DNA from: Pseudomonas cichorii
GTDB lineage: Bacteria; Pseudomonadota; Gammaproteobacteria; Pseudomonadales; Pseudomonadaceae
Assembly: GCF_015471405.1 (NCBI RefSeq)
Contig: NZ_BLVZ01000011.1
Location: 1-64,000 of the forward strand
Reading direction: 5' to 3'
DNA: 64,000 bases
The notes beneath the pieces were generated by a model that was not told the origin of the DNA, made no database searches, and saw nothing but the letters and a program-made list of their open reading frames with translations. Position numbers and translations under genes: made by a program. This document shows, one piece after another, positions 16,559-25,850 of this stretch. Each line of letters begins with the position of its first letter. Within the stretch, counting starts at the first letter, position 1.

Positions 16559-17857
16559 TTAAATCGCCTTCTCGAAGATTTTCGAGTTGCGCTGATAGTT
16601 ATAGAGCGACGCCCGTGCGCTGGGCAGACGATCAACGCTGCTCGGCTCAAAGCCTCGCTCGCGGAACCAGTGTGCGGTGCGGGTGGTGAGTACGAACAAG
16701 GTCTTCAGGCCCAACGCCCTGGCACGGTTCTCGATGCGTTCCAGCAACTCATCCCCGCGCCCGCCATGGCGATACTCGGGATTGACCGCCAGACACGCCA
16801 GCTCACCGGCCTCGGAGTCCGCAATCGGGTAAAGCGCCGCACAGGCAATGATCAAACCTTCGCGCTCGACCACACTGAACTGCTGGATCTCGCGCTCCAG
16901 CACTTCCCGTGAACGACGAACCAGAATCCCCTGCTCTTCCAGCGGCGTGATCAGGTCCATCAGGCCGCCTACGTCTTCGATCGCCGCCTCACGCACCAGC
17001 TCGAACTGCTCTTGCGCAACCAGCGTACCGCCACCATCACGGGTGAACAGCTCGTTCAACAGCGCGCCATCTTCGGCATAGCTGACGATATGGCTGCGGC
17101 CTACACCGCCACGACAAGCCTCGGCGGCGGCATCCAGCAATTCAGCCTGATAGTTGCTGCCCAAACGCAACAGATGCGCAGGCACCTGCTGTGGACGCAG
17201 TTCACGTACCAGACGGCCCTGCTCATCCAGCAAGCCTGTTTCGGCACCGAACAGCAGCAGTTTGTCGGCTCCAAGGTCGATGGCAGCACGGGTCGCGACG
17301 TCTTCGCAGGCCAGATTGAAGATCTCGCCCGTCGGTGAATAACCCAGTGGCGACAGCAGTACGATATGGCGCTCATCCAGCAGGCGATTGATACCTTTGC
17401 GGTCAACGCGGCGAACTTCGCCGGTGTGCTGATAATCGACGCCTTCAAGCACGCCGATAGGCCGTGCAGTGACAACGTTGCCGCTGGTCACCCGCAACCG
17501 CGAGCCCTGCATCGGCGAAGCCGCCATGTCCATGGACAGACGCGCTTCGATGGAAATACGAAGTTGACCCACCGCATCGATCACGCATTCCAGCGTTTCG
17601 GCATCCGTGATGCGCATGTCGCGGTGGAAGCGCGGTGTCAGGCCGCGCTGGGCCAGGCGACTTTCGATCTGCGGACGCGAGCCATGGACCAGCACCAGCC
17701 GCACGCCCAGGCTGTGCAACAGCACCAGGTCGTGGACGATATTGCCGAAATTGGGGTGCGCAACACCATCGCCGGGCAGCATGACGACAAAAGTGCAATC
17801 GCGGTGAGCATTGATATAAGGAGATGCGTGACGAAGCCAGTTAACGTAATCGGGCAT
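16559..17857 (-). CDS. argA: N-acetylglutamate synthase ArgA
   Basis: A 432-residue bifunctional-fold enzyme making N-acetylglutamate from glutamate and acetyl-CoA, the first step of arginine synthesis. Residues 1-280 are an amino-acid-kinase-like domain (DLVLLHSLGVRLVLVHGSRPQIESRL) that normally binds the feedback inhibitor arginine. Residues 285-432 are a GNAT acetyltransferase domain (ELACLAVNPEYRHGGRGDELLERIENRA; note HGGRGDEL in the acetyl-CoA loop). argE follows in the upstream direction on the same strand, 125 bp away. Confidence 0.95.
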   Translation of the reverse strand: MPDYVNWLRHASPYINAHRDCTFVVMLPGDGVAHPNFGNIVHDLVLLHSLGVRLVLVHGSRPQIESRLAQRGLTPRFHRDMRITDAETLECVIDAVGQLRISIEARLSMDMAASPMQGSRLRVTSGNVVTARPIGVLEGVDYQHTGEVRRVDRKGINRLLDERHIVLLSPLGYSPTGEIFNLACEDVATRAAIDLGADKLLLFGAETGLLDEQGRLVRELRPQQVPAHLLRLGSNYQAELLDAAAEACRGGVGRSHIVSYAEDGALLNELFTRDGGGTLVAQEQFELVREAAIEDVGGLMDLITPLEEQGILVRRSREVLEREIQQFSVVEREGLIIACAALYPIADSEAGELACLAVNPEYRHGGRGDELLERIENRARALGLKTLFVLTTRTAHWFRERGFEPSSVDRLPSARASLYNYQRNSKIFEKAI

Positions 17858-17982
17858 AACCGAAAGAGCCTGTAAAAGAATGGACGAAAGACAGAAACAC
17901 GCACAACGCTGTGGTGGTTATCGTCGGAACAGGCTTGGCAACACGCGCAATCTCCTTCTCTATCGGGTTCTGTCTGGCCCGT

Positions 17983-19131
17983 TTATTGGGGGCTCAGGCA
18001 ATAATGCTGGATCAACTGACGTAACAGAAGCACTGTAGGCTCCAGGCGTGACATTTCAAGGTATTCGCCCGGCTGATGCGCACAAGCGATGTCGCCCGGG
18101 CCTAGAACCAGTGTTTCGCAGCCAAGGCGCTGAAGATAAGGCGCTTCGGTGCCAAATGCTACTGCTGCCGCCGTATGACCTGTCAGACGTTCTGCAATGC
18201 GCACCAGTTCCGCATCCGCCGCCTGCTCGAACGGCGCACACTCCGGGAACAGGGGCGCGTAATCGATCTGCACCTGATGCAGTTCGGCCAGCGGTTGCAG
18301 CTTTTGCCGGATAGCGGCCCGCAGGGCGTCCGGGTCCATGCCGGGCAAAGGACGAAGATCGAACTCCAGCGAGCATTGCCCGCAAATCCGGTTCGGATTA
18401 TCGCCACCATGGATGCAGCCGAAGTTCATCGTCGGTTGCGGCACGCTGAACTGCGGGTTGCGGAATTCACTCTGCCATTGCTGACGCAGGCCCTTGAGTT
18501 CGCTGATCGCATCATGCATGGCTTCCAGCGCGCTGTGCCCAAGGCTTGGGTCCGAAGAGTGGCCGCTGCGCCCGAGAATCTCGATACGCTCCATCATCAC
18601 GCCCTTGTGCAGGCGAATCGGCTTGAGCCCGGTCGGCTCGCCAATGACCGCTGCACGCCCCAATGGACGACCGGCCTCAGCCAGAGCTCGCGCTCCAGCC
18701 ATGGAGCTTTCTTCATCGCAGGTGGCGAGAATCAACAGCGGCTGCTTGAACGGCTGATCGAGCAAACCGCGTACGGCTTCGATAACCAGCGCGAAAAAAC
18801 CTTTCATGTCGCAACTGCCCAGCCCGACCCAGCGGCCATCGACCTCGGTCAGTTTCAGCGGGTCGGTTTTCCACAGCGCCTCATCGAACGGCACGGTATC
18901 ACTGTGCCCGGCCAGCACCAGTCCGCCAGGACCTGAGCCATAAGTCGCCAGAAGATTGAATTTGCCCGGCGAGACTTGCTGGATATCACAGGCAAAACCC
19001 AGATCGCCCAGCCAACCCGCCAGCAGATCGATCACCGCACGGTTGGATTGGTCCAGAGATGGCTGGGTGCAACTCACCGAAGGCACGGCAATCAACGCAG
19101 CGAACTGATCTTTCATGGACGGCAAGGGCAT
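17983..19131 (-). CDS. argE: Acetylornithine deacetylase ArgE
   Basis: A 382-residue M20-family metallohydrolase that removes the acetyl group from N-acetylornithine. The start at 19131 follows AGGAAG five bases away; the 37-codon extension upstream was rejected. Metal and catalytic residues are visible: H76 and D78 in LAGHSDTVPFD, the D of GSCDMKG, the general base and ligand Glu pair in TCDEESS and the C-terminal His in AHQPGEYLEMS. It lies beside argA, consistent with arginine metabolism. Confidence 0.94.
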   Translation of the reverse strand: MPLPSMKDQFAALIAVPSVSCTQPSLDQSNRAVIDLLAGWLGDLGFACDIQQVSPGKFNLLATYGSGPGGLVLAGHSDTVPFDEALWKTDPLKLTEVDGRWVGLGSCDMKGFFALVIEAVRGLLDQPFKQPLLILATCDEESSMAGARALAEAGRPLGRAAVIGEPTGLKPIRLHKGVMMERIEILGRSGHSSDPSLGHSALEAMHDAISELKGLRQQWQSEFRNPQFSVPQPTMNFGCIHGGDNPNRICGQCSLEFDLRPLPGMDPDALRAAIRQKLQPLAELHQVQIDYAPLFPECAPFEQAADAELVRIAERLTGHTAAAVAFGTEAPYLQRLGCETLVLGPGDIACAHQPGEYLEMSRLEPTVLLLRQLIQHYCLSPQ

Positions 19132-19291
19132 GTATGCTTCCTGTAATCGGGACGGAACACGGACCATCATAGGGCCATAACACCTGCGGAATAAACCGTT
19201 GCAGGCCATGTCCTGTACACTGCCGCCCTCAGCAGCCGTCAATCATTGGCTGCGCTCCCGTTATCAGCATCAGCGTTTGGACTCCCCGGCC

Positions 19292-20659
19292 ATGCAAAAA
19301 GAAACAGAAATCAAACTCCGCGTCAGCCGCGAGACCCTCGTTGCACTGCGCGAGCACCCCTTGTTGAAGAAGCGCAACAAAAGTGGCTGGGAGCGTATCG
19401 ATCTGTCGAACCAGTATTTCGACACACCGGAGCGTGATCTGGCCAAGGCCAAGGTCGCGCTGCGCATTCGTCGCGATGGTGACCGGATCATCCAGACCTT
19501 GAAGACTCGTGGGCAAAGCGTGGCAGGCCTGTCGGAGCGCAACGAATTCAACTGGGACCTGCCCAAGGCCAAGCTGGATCTGAAGAAGCTCGAAGGCGAC
19601 TGCTGGCCCGAGCAACTGGCGGATCTGGACAAGAAAACCATCAAACCACTGTTCACCACTGATTTCGTTCGTGAAAAAGCGGAAATTTCCTGGGGCCGCG
19701 GCAAGAGCAAGGTCGTGATCGAGGCGGCTCTGGATCTGGGTCAAGTGGTGCTCGGAAAGCAAAAGGAAGAAATCTGCGAGCTGGAGCTGGAATTGCGCGA
19801 AGGCGAATCTGCCGCGCTGCTGGAGCTGGCCGCAGAACTGGCCGCCACTCTGCCGCTGATGCCCTGTGATATCAGCAAGGCCGAACGCGGCGAACGCCTG
19901 TTCAATGCCGACAGCTATTCCCTGAGCCTGCCTGCGCCAAAGCTGGGCGCCGAAACGCCACTGGACGACGCCTATGCGGCACTGGCCTGGTATCTGCTGG
20001 GCAGCAGCCAGCGTCTGGCCGAGCAATATCGTTTCAATGGTCATTGGCGCCTGCTGCAAGAGTGGGTCGACCTGCTGGCCGAGTTGCGTTCACTGACCAG
20101 CAGCCTCGGACAAGCCGCACCACGCGCCTCGACCGCTCAATTGCGTACCGCACTGGATGCCCTGCTGGAAGACTGGCGCCCGCTGGTGCAAGCCGGCCAG
20201 GAAGATGAAGACGTACGCGGCGCGGCTCACGAGCAGTTCCTCGAAGAGCTGCAGGACACCCGTTGGGGCGAGTTCTCGCTGAATACTTCGCGCTGGCTGC
20301 TGAACCGCAGCTGGACTGTCGAGCGTAACAACCGCGGCAACCGCCAGGGCGCGGCGCTATTGGCAAGCTGGCTGCCACGCCTGCTCGCCGACGAGGCGAC
20401 TGCCCTGCAACTGGGCCGCTACCAGCAGCAACCCGAAGACCTGGCCGAGCAATTGCCACGTATCGAACGCATCCAGGCCTGGCTGCACTGGGCACGCGGC
20501 GCGCTGGACCTGCCGGAGCTGGATCGTCTGTATGGCGAGTTGAACAAGCTGGAGCAACTGGCTCACCAGAACATCAGTGATGAAGTCCTCGATGCTCGCG
20601 TGCAACAGGCGCTGACCGTATTCCAGAGCCGCGCCTGGAAACTCCTGCTGCGTATGTAA
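19292..20659 (+). CDS. CYTH-CHAD protein, probable inorganic triphosphatase
   Basis: A 455-residue protein. The N-terminal CYTH domain opens with the ExExK signature as ETEIK (E4, E6, K8) and contains RIRRDGDRIIQTLKTRG and ELELELREG, residues of the acidic and basic tunnel that binds triphosphates. The C-terminal half is all-helical with repeated His/Arg-rich helices, as in CHAD domains, which bind polyphosphate, though it is poorly conserved. The E. coli relative YgiF hydrolyses inorganic triphosphate. No strong ribosome site is seen before the ATG. It is divergent from argE. Confidence 0.82.
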   Translation: MQKETEIKLRVSRETLVALREHPLLKKRNKSGWERIDLSNQYFDTPERDLAKAKVALRIRRDGDRIIQTLKTRGQSVAGLSERNEFNWDLPKAKLDLKKLEGDCWPEQLADLDKKTIKPLFTTDFVREKAEISWGRGKSKVVIEAALDLGQVVLGKQKEEICELELELREGESAALLELAAELAATLPLMPCDISKAERGERLFNADSYSLSLPAPKLGAETPLDDAYAALAWYLLGSSQRLAEQYRFNGHWRLLQEWVDLLAELRSLTSSLGQAAPRASTAQLRTALDALLEDWRPLVQAGQEDEDVRGAAHEQFLEELQDTRWGEFSLNTSRWLLNRSWTVERNNRGNRQGAALLASWLPRLLADEATALQLGRYQQQPEDLAEQLPRIERIQAWLHWARGALDLPELDRLYGELNKLEQLAHQNISDEVLDARVQQALTVFQSRAWKLLLRM

Positions 20660-20669
20660 TGCATCATTT

Positions 20670-20718
20670 TCGCGAATGAATTCGCTCCTACGGGTGTAGG
20701 AGCGGATTTATCCGCGAA
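20670..20718. repeat. REP inverted pair, outward-facing arrangement
   Basis: An inverted copy at 20670-20691 precedes a forward GGATTTATCC-variant copy at 20696-20718. The two are separated by four bases and lie between convergent genes. Confidence 0.9.
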
Positions 20719-20723
20719 TGCCT

Positions 20724-21194
20724 CTACCGTAAAAGCGGCAGGCTGGTCGTGGACTTGATCTCGGATAACGCCACGGTCGAGTTCACTTCCTGAATCCCCG
20801 GCACCATCGACAGTTTTTCAAAGAAAAACCGCTCATACGCCTCGATATCCGGCGTCACGATACGCAGCAGGAAATCCACCGACCCCATCAGCACGTAGCA
20901 CTCCAGCACCTCCGGGAAACCGCGAATCGAATCGGTGAACTCGGTGAAATTGGAGCGCCCGTGGGCATTGAGTTTGACCTCGGCAAATATCTGCGTATCA
21001 AGGCCGATCTTTTTGCGATCCAGCAATGTCACCTGACGCCGTATCACACCTTCATCCTTCAGCCGCTGAATACGTCGCCAGCAGGGCGACTGCGACAAAC
21101 CCACCTGCTCCGCAACCTGGGCACTGGAGAGCGAGGCATCCTCTTGCAGCAATGCCAGTATCTTGCGGTCGTAAGCATCCAGCTCAACTTGCAT
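20724..21194 (-). CDS. Lrp/AsnC-family transcriptional regulator
   Basis: A 156-residue regulator started at the ATG at 21194 (MQVELDAYDRKIL), with AAGGGA upstream. The helix-turn-helix spans about residues 20-50 (SSAQVAEQVGLSQSPCWRRIQRLKDEGVI). The C-terminal RAM/ACT-like domain includes VLECYVLMGSVDFLLRIVTPD. Members sense amino acids or related compounds and form octamers. It is divergent from the small ACT-like gene at 21322, which is the most likely target besides itself. Confidence 0.9.
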   Translation of the reverse strand: MQVELDAYDRKILALLQEDASLSSAQVAEQVGLSQSPCWRRIQRLKDEGVIRRQVTLLDRKKIGLDTQIFAEVKLNAHGRSNFTEFTDSIRGFPEVLECYVLMGSVDFLLRIVTPDIEAYERFFFEKLSMVPGIQEVNSTVALSEIKSTTSLPLLR

Positions 21195-21321
21195 AAACAA
21201 TCCCTTTAAAATCCATATTACGCATTAACAATTCCAAAAAATCGTAAACCTATTGATCATAGACCAGAAATTTCCGTTTCGGCGTGCAAGAATTTCTCCA
21301 CTCAATACAGGAGAGGCCAGT

Positions 21322-21669
21322 ATGCCCAACCTTGAAGCCGTTGCAGCCCCCGAAATGCGTCCGGACACATGGTCACCCGCCAATTTTTCCTGCTGCGCGC
21401 GCTATCAGGTTCTGGCCGAAGCCGAACCGGCTTTGCTGTGTCAGGTCCTGAATCTGTTTGCGATGCAATACCTGACGCCGCAGAACATCATTGTTTCACG
21501 CCAGGATCAAATGCTGGCCATTGATCTGCTGGTCGACGGGTTAAGCTGGCATCGGGCTCAGGTGATTGGCGAAAAAATGCGCAATCTGATCGATGTATAT
21601 TCGGTCGAACTGGAGCAAATACACGCCACAGAGGCCTCTCATCAGCGTGTAGCACTGGCCGCAGGCTGA
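21322..21669 (+). CDS. Small ACT-like domain protein, function unknown
   Basis: A 115-residue protein started at 21322 after AGGAGAGG. After about 25 N-terminal residues it shows one alpha/beta unit (FSCCARYQVLAEAEPALLCQVLNLFA, then PQNIIVSRQDQMLAIDLLVDG, then HRAQVIGEKMRNLIDVYSVEL). The order of strands and helices resembles an ACT domain such as that of acetolactate synthase small subunits. No catalytic part is present. Divergence from an Lrp/AsnC gene suggests regulation by it. The ACT reading is an inference from pattern. Confidence 0.65.
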   Translation: MPNLEAVAAPEMRPDTWSPANFSCCARYQVLAEAEPALLCQVLNLFAMQYLTPQNIIVSRQDQMLAIDLLVDGLSWHRAQVIGEKMRNLIDVYSVELEQIHATEASHQRVALAAG

Positions 21670-21779
21670 ATTGTCTCGCAAAGATTCGCAATTCCCGGTC
21701 GCATAGAGGGCTCAACACTGGCACGCTTGAGGACTATTCTTGCTCATCGTCTGATGATGAATTGCCCCAAGGAGCGCGC

Positions 21780-23564
21780 ATGGCAGTCCTCGCCCCATCG
21801 TCACAGGATCGCTGGCTCGATCTGAACGATCTTCTACGTGATCTGGTCGCCCAAGGCGTCCTCACCCAGATCGACGCAGAAACAGCACTCACCCAGCGCC
21901 GTAGCGCGGCGAATATCCAGCTCCATCCGCTGGAGTTCATTGCGTCCCAACAGTTCGATGACCTCAAGCGTCCCGGCAAGAAACTCGATCTGGAAACCCT
22001 GACCCACTGGCTGGCGCAGCAATGCGATCAGCCGTACATGCGTATCGATCCACTGAAAATCAATGTCGCGGCGGTTACGCCCCTGATGTCTTACGCCTTT
22101 GCCCAGCGCCACAAGATCCTGGCAGTGGCCGTGGATCGCGAGTCCGTAACCATCGCCAGCGCGCAGCCTTATGTTCGCGCCTGGGAAGAGGACCTGGCCC
22201 ATGTACTGAAACTCTCAATCAAGCGCGTGGTGGCCAACCCGGTCGATATCCAGCGCGTGACAGTGGAGTTCTTCAGGCTGGCGAAGTCTGTCAGCGGGGC
22301 CACTTCAACCGATCAAAAAATAAGCAACATGGGCAACTTCGAGCAGTTGCTCAAGCTGGGTGCCAGCGATCAGGAGCCCGATGCCAACGACGCGCATATC
22401 GTCAATATCGTCGACTGGTTATTCCAGTACGCTTTCCAGCAACGCGCCAGCGATATCCATATCGAACCGCGCCGCGAGCAAGGCACCGTACGTTTTCGTA
22501 TCGACGGCGTGCTGCATAACGTCTACCAGTTCCCGTCGCAGGTCACCATGGCGGTGGTCAGCCGCCTGAAAAGCCTGGGCCGGATGAACGTCGCGGAAAA
22601 GCGCAAACCTCAGGACGGCAGGGTCAAGACCACAACGCCCGATGGCGGCGAAGTGGAATTGCGGCTCTCGACCCTGCCCACCGCGTTCGGCGAAAAGATG
22701 GTAATGCGGATCTTCGACCCCGAGGTGCTGCTCAAGGAGTTCGATCAACTGGGTTTCTCCAGCGATGACTTGCGTCGCTGGCAGGGCATGACCAGCCAGC
22801 CCAACGGCATCATTCTGGTGACAGGCCCGACCGGTTCGGGCAAGACCACCACGCTCTACACAACGCTCAAGAAGCTGGCGACTTCAGAGGTCAACCTCTG
22901 CACCATCGAAGACCCTATCGAGATGGTGGAGCCAGCCTTCAACCAGATGCAGGTCCAGCACAATATCGACCTGACATTCGCAAGCGGCGTGCGGGCCTTG
23001 ATGCGACAGGACCCGGATATCATCATGATCGGCGAGATTCGCGACCTGGAAACCGCAGAAATGGCGATTCAGGCTGCTTTGACAGGCCACCTGGTACTCT
23101 CGACCCTGCACACCAACGATGCACCCAGCGCCATCAGCCGCATGCTTGAACTCGGCGTGCCGCATTACCTGCTCAAGGCAACCATCCTTGGCGTAATGGC
23201 TCAACGCTTGGTACGTACGCTGTGCCCGCACTGCAAGGCTCCGATCAACCTGAACGAAACCGACTGGCAGACCCTGACCCGCCCCTGGCAAGCCCCGGTG
23301 CCGAGCGGCGCGCATCAGGCCGTGGGCTGCGTGGAATGTCGTGAAACAGGTTACCGTGGACGCGCCGGTGTCTACGAGATCATGCTTATGTCCGACAGCG
23401 TCAAAGCCTTGATCAGCGCCGACCTGGACCTGACCGCCATGCGCCGGCAGGCCTTCAAGGAGGGCATGCGCAGCCTGCGATTGTCCGGCGCGCAAAAAGT
23501 CTCGGCAGGACTGACGACACTGGAGGAAGTGCTGCGGGTCACGCCACAGAGCGAGCAGCGCTAG
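21780..23564 (+). CDS. GspE/PilB-like secretion ATPase (orphan)
   Basis: A 594-residue hexameric ATPase of the type II secretion/type IV pilus group. The start at 21780 follows AAGGAGC. Residues 1-200 form the N-terminal MshEN-like region. Then come VTGPTGSGKTT (Walker A about 349-356), the Asp box HIEPRREQGTVRFRIDGV, IMIGEIRDLETAEMAIQAALTGHLVLSTLHTND (Walker B and His box), and a zinc-binding tetracysteine (C482, C485, C517, C520). No secretin, pseudopilin or inner-membrane platform gene is nearby. It resembles an isolated secretion ATPase in the same genomic place in P. aeruginosa. Confidence 0.9.
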   Translation: MAVLAPSSQDRWLDLNDLLRDLVAQGVLTQIDAETALTQRRSAANIQLHPLEFIASQQFDDLKRPGKKLDLETLTHWLAQQCDQPYMRIDPLKINVAAVTPLMSYAFAQRHKILAVAVDRESVTIASAQPYVRAWEEDLAHVLKLSIKRVVANPVDIQRVTVEFFRLAKSVSGATSTDQKISNMGNFEQLLKLGASDQEPDANDAHIVNIVDWLFQYAFQQRASDIHIEPRREQGTVRFRIDGVLHNVYQFPSQVTMAVVSRLKSLGRMNVAEKRKPQDGRVKTTTPDGGEVELRLSTLPTAFGEKMVMRIFDPEVLLKEFDQLGFSSDDLRRWQGMTSQPNGIILVTGPTGSGKTTTLYTTLKKLATSEVNLCTIEDPIEMVEPAFNQMQVQHNIDLTFASGVRALMRQDPDIIMIGEIRDLETAEMAIQAALTGHLVLSTLHTNDAPSAISRMLELGVPHYLLKATILGVMAQRLVRTLCPHCKAPINLNETDWQTLTRPWQAPVPSGAHQAVGCVECRETGYRGRAGVYEIMLMSDSVKALISADLDLTAMRRQAFKEGMRSLRLSGAQKVSAGLTTLEEVLRVTPQSEQR

Positions 23565-23603
23565 AAAAACGAACTCAACATCAGAAATCGACAGGGAAAG
23601 GTT

Positions 23604-24524
23604 ATGCAAATCGGCAGTGTAGTTCTGTTATTCGTCGGCTTGGCAGTTGCTATTGTCTTCATGGGCTTCAAGGTTGTACCGCAGGGCTTCCAGTGGACGG
23701 TTGAGCGCTTTGGCCGTTACACGACCACGCTGAAACCGGGTCTTAATATCATTGTGCCCGTGATGGACCGTATCGGGCACAAGATCAACGTCATGGAAAG
23801 CGTGCTGGATATTCCACCTCAGGAAGTCATCACCGCCGACAACGCCACCGTGCAGATCGATGCCGTATGTTTCTTTCAGGTGGTCAACACGGCACAGGCC
23901 GCCTATGAGGTGAACAACCTCGAACACGCCATCCGCAACCTGCTGCAAACCAACATCCGTACCGTGCTCGGCTCCATGGAGCTGGATGCGATGCTCAGTC
24001 AGCGTGACAACATCAACGAGCGCCTGCTGCGCACGGTCGATGAAGCCACCGCGCCCTGGGGCATCAAGATCACCCGTATCGAAATCAAGGACATCAGCCC
24101 GCCAGCAGACCTGATGGCGGCGATGTCCGGCCAGATGAAGGCCGAACGGATCAAGCGTGCGCAAATCCTTGAAGCCGAAGGCTTGCGCGCCTCTGCGATT
24201 CTTACCGCTGAGGGCAAGAAGCAGGCGCAGATCCTGGAAGCCGAGGGTGGTCGTCAGGCCGCATTTCTGGAGGATGAAGCACGCGAACGTCAGGCCGAAG
24301 CTGAAGCGCGGGCTACCCAGGTGGTGTCCGAAGCAATTGCCGGCGGAAACGTACAGGCCATCAACTACTTCGTCGCTCAGAAGTACGTCGAGACACTGGG
24401 CAAACTGGCATCTGCCAATAACAGCAAAGTCATCCTGATGCCGCTGGAAGCCAGCCAGGTGATCGGTGCGGTGGGCGGTATCGGAGAAATCGTCAAAGCC
24501 ACCTTCAACAACCCGAAAGCCTGA
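23604..24524 (+). CDS. SPFH-domain membrane protein (stomatin/QmcA type)
   Basis: A 306-residue protein anchored by one N-terminal membrane segment (about residues 4-22). The SPFH/band-7 domain follows (VVPQGFQWTVERFGRYTTTLKPGLNIIVPVMDRI), then a long Ala/Glu-rich coiled coil (about residues 180-245: ERIKRAQILEAEGLRASAIL). Such proteins form ring or lattice assemblies in membranes and act in protein quality control. The NfeD-family gene directly downstream is its regular partner. Confidence 0.92.
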   Translation: MQIGSVVLLFVGLAVAIVFMGFKVVPQGFQWTVERFGRYTTTLKPGLNIIVPVMDRIGHKINVMESVLDIPPQEVITADNATVQIDAVCFFQVVNTAQAAYEVNNLEHAIRNLLQTNIRTVLGSMELDAMLSQRDNINERLLRTVDEATAPWGIKITRIEIKDISPPADLMAAMSGQMKAERIKRAQILEAEGLRASAILTAEGKKQAQILEAEGGRQAAFLEDEARERQAEAEARATQVVSEAIAGGNVQAINYFVAQKYVETLGKLASANNSKVILMPLEASQVIGAVGGIGEIVKATFNNPKA

Positions 24525-24534
24525 GGCAAGGACG

Positions 24535-24987
24535 ATGAATTTCCTGCAAAACCTGTCGGCCTGGGACTGGCTTGGGCTGGGCACGGTGCTGTTGATATTC
24601 GAGGTGTTCGGTGCAGGTGGGTATCTGCTATGGATCGGTATTGCGGCGGCATCGGTCGGCGTCCTGACTTTCGTCATGCCCGAGATGCCGTGGGCCTTGC
24701 AGTTTCTGCTCTTTGCCCTGTTTTCCGTGCTGACTGCCGCCTATTGGTGGCATCGGCAACGCAGCGTGGCCCGCCCATCGGATCAGCCAGGGCTGAACAT
24801 GCGCGGACAGGAACTGATAGGTCGCACCTTCACCGTCCAGACCGCGATTGTCGATGGAAGGGGCAAGATCAAGGCGGCTGACAGCGTCTGGATCGTGACA
24901 GGACCGGACGCGCCGGAGGGCAGTCTGGTAAAGGTCATTGGTCAGGACGGTGTGATCCTGAAGGTCGAGGCCCTCGACTTAAATTGA
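24535..24987 (+). CDS. NfeD-family membrane protein
   Basis: A 150-residue protein with two or three membrane segments in residues 10-80 (WLGLGTVLLIFEVFGAGGYLLWIGIAAASVGVL and ALQFLLFALFSVLTAAYWW), then a small OB-like beta-barrel (GQELIGRTFTVQTAIVDGRG). It is the short NfeD1b type, without the protease part. It starts 10 bp after the SPFH gene, and SPFH-NfeD pairs are widely conserved in membrane organisation. Confidence 0.9.
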   Translation: MNFLQNLSAWDWLGLGTVLLIFEVFGAGGYLLWIGIAAASVGVLTFVMPEMPWALQFLLFALFSVLTAAYWWHRQRSVARPSDQPGLNMRGQELIGRTFTVQTAIVDGRGKIKAADSVWIVTGPDAPEGSLVKVIGQDGVILKVEALDLN

Positions 24988-25044
24988 ACTCATGTGCTGC
25001 TCCGGCTATCCAACCCCTCAGAACAACCACAGTCGGAGTACACC

Positions 25045-25365
25045 ATGCGTCTCAAACTTGCTGTCATCACATGTGCCTTACTGTCACTTCCGGTCGGTTC
25101 AGCGATGGCCGACGGTTTCTGGCGTAACGTGATTTCGTCCGGTGCTACCACCGGCTCGACTTACCTGACCTTCAAGGATCACAAGCTGATCGTCGCCGCA
25201 CAGGATGACGCCGGCAGCTTCGTCGCCAGCGATGGTGGTATCCGCGGGCCATTCCTTGAAGCCGCTATCCAGCAGGTGCGCAAGGACAACCCGGGGCTGA
25301 ATGCCACCGACATGGAACTGGCCAACGCGATCCTCGCCAAGAACCTGGTTGCAGAAAACCAGTAA
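25045..25365 (+). CDS. Secreted DUF2388-type protein
   Basis: A 106-residue exported protein. The start at 25045 is preceded by CGGAG; the signal peptide ends near residue 22 (GSAMA). The mature part has FWRNVISSGATTGSTYLTF, KLIVAAQDDAGSFVASDGGIRGPFLEAAI, the pattern of the DUF2388 family found in many copies in Pseudomonas. Function unknown. It ends at a bidirectional terminator shared with gcvH. Confidence 0.82.
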   Translation: MRLKLAVITCALLSLPVGSAMADGFWRNVISSGATTGSTYLTFKDHKLIVAAQDDAGSFVASDGGIRGPFLEAAIQQVRKDNPGLNATDMELANAILAKNLVAENQ

Positions 25366-25377
25366 TAGGCGCCCATG

Positions 25378-25409
25378 AAAAATGCCGCTCGTTCGAGCGG
25401 CATTCTTTT
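25378..25409. terminator. Bidirectional Rho-independent terminator
   Basis: AATGCCGCTC-GTTC-GAGCGGCATT is a perfect 10-bp stem at 25381-25404, with AAA before it and CTTTT after it. It serves the rightward DUF2388 gene and the leftward gcvH gene. Confidence 0.92.
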
Positions 25410-25418
25410 GCCCTTCGG

Positions 25419-25805
25419 TTACTCGCCGATGGCGCTTTTGTAACCTGCGGCATCCAGCAGTTTTGCCAGATCAGCGGTGGCATCGGACGGCTGGAGCTTG
25501 AAGATCCAGGCTTCGTACGGAGTGCTGTTCAGCAGTTCCGGAGCATCGGCCAATGCTTCGTTGACCCCGATGACTTCGCCAGCGACAGGCGAGTAGATAT
25601 CGGAGGCAGCCTTGACCGACTCGACCACGCCAGCGGCGTCAGTGGCGGCGAAAACCTTGCCCACTTCCGGCAGTTCGACGAAAACCACGTCACCCAGCGC
25701 TTCCTGAGCATGGTCGGAGATACCAACGGTTACCGTACCGTCTGCTTCCAGACGCGCCCATTCGTGACTTTCGGCGAAACGCAGTTCGGCGGGAATATTG
25801 CTCAT
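25419..25805 (-). CDS. gcvH: Glycine cleavage system H protein
   Basis: A 128-residue lipoyl carrier protein. The lipoylated lysine is K65 in VVESVKAASDIYSP. H protein carries the aminomethyl group between the P and T proteins during glycine decarboxylation. It follows gcvT (45 bp gap) in the same operon. In many pseudomonads gcvP is adjacent, but here the next gene is unrelated. Confidence 0.95.
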   Translation of the reverse strand: MSNIPAELRFAESHEWARLEADGTVTVGISDHAQEALGDVVFVELPEVGKVFAATDAAGVVESVKAASDIYSPVAGEVIGVNEALADAPELLNSTPYEAWIFKLQPSDATADLAKLLDAAGYKSAIGE

Positions 25806-25850
25806 TTAGTCATCCTCTACATCGAGTCAGCGGAAAACCCGCCAGATAGG

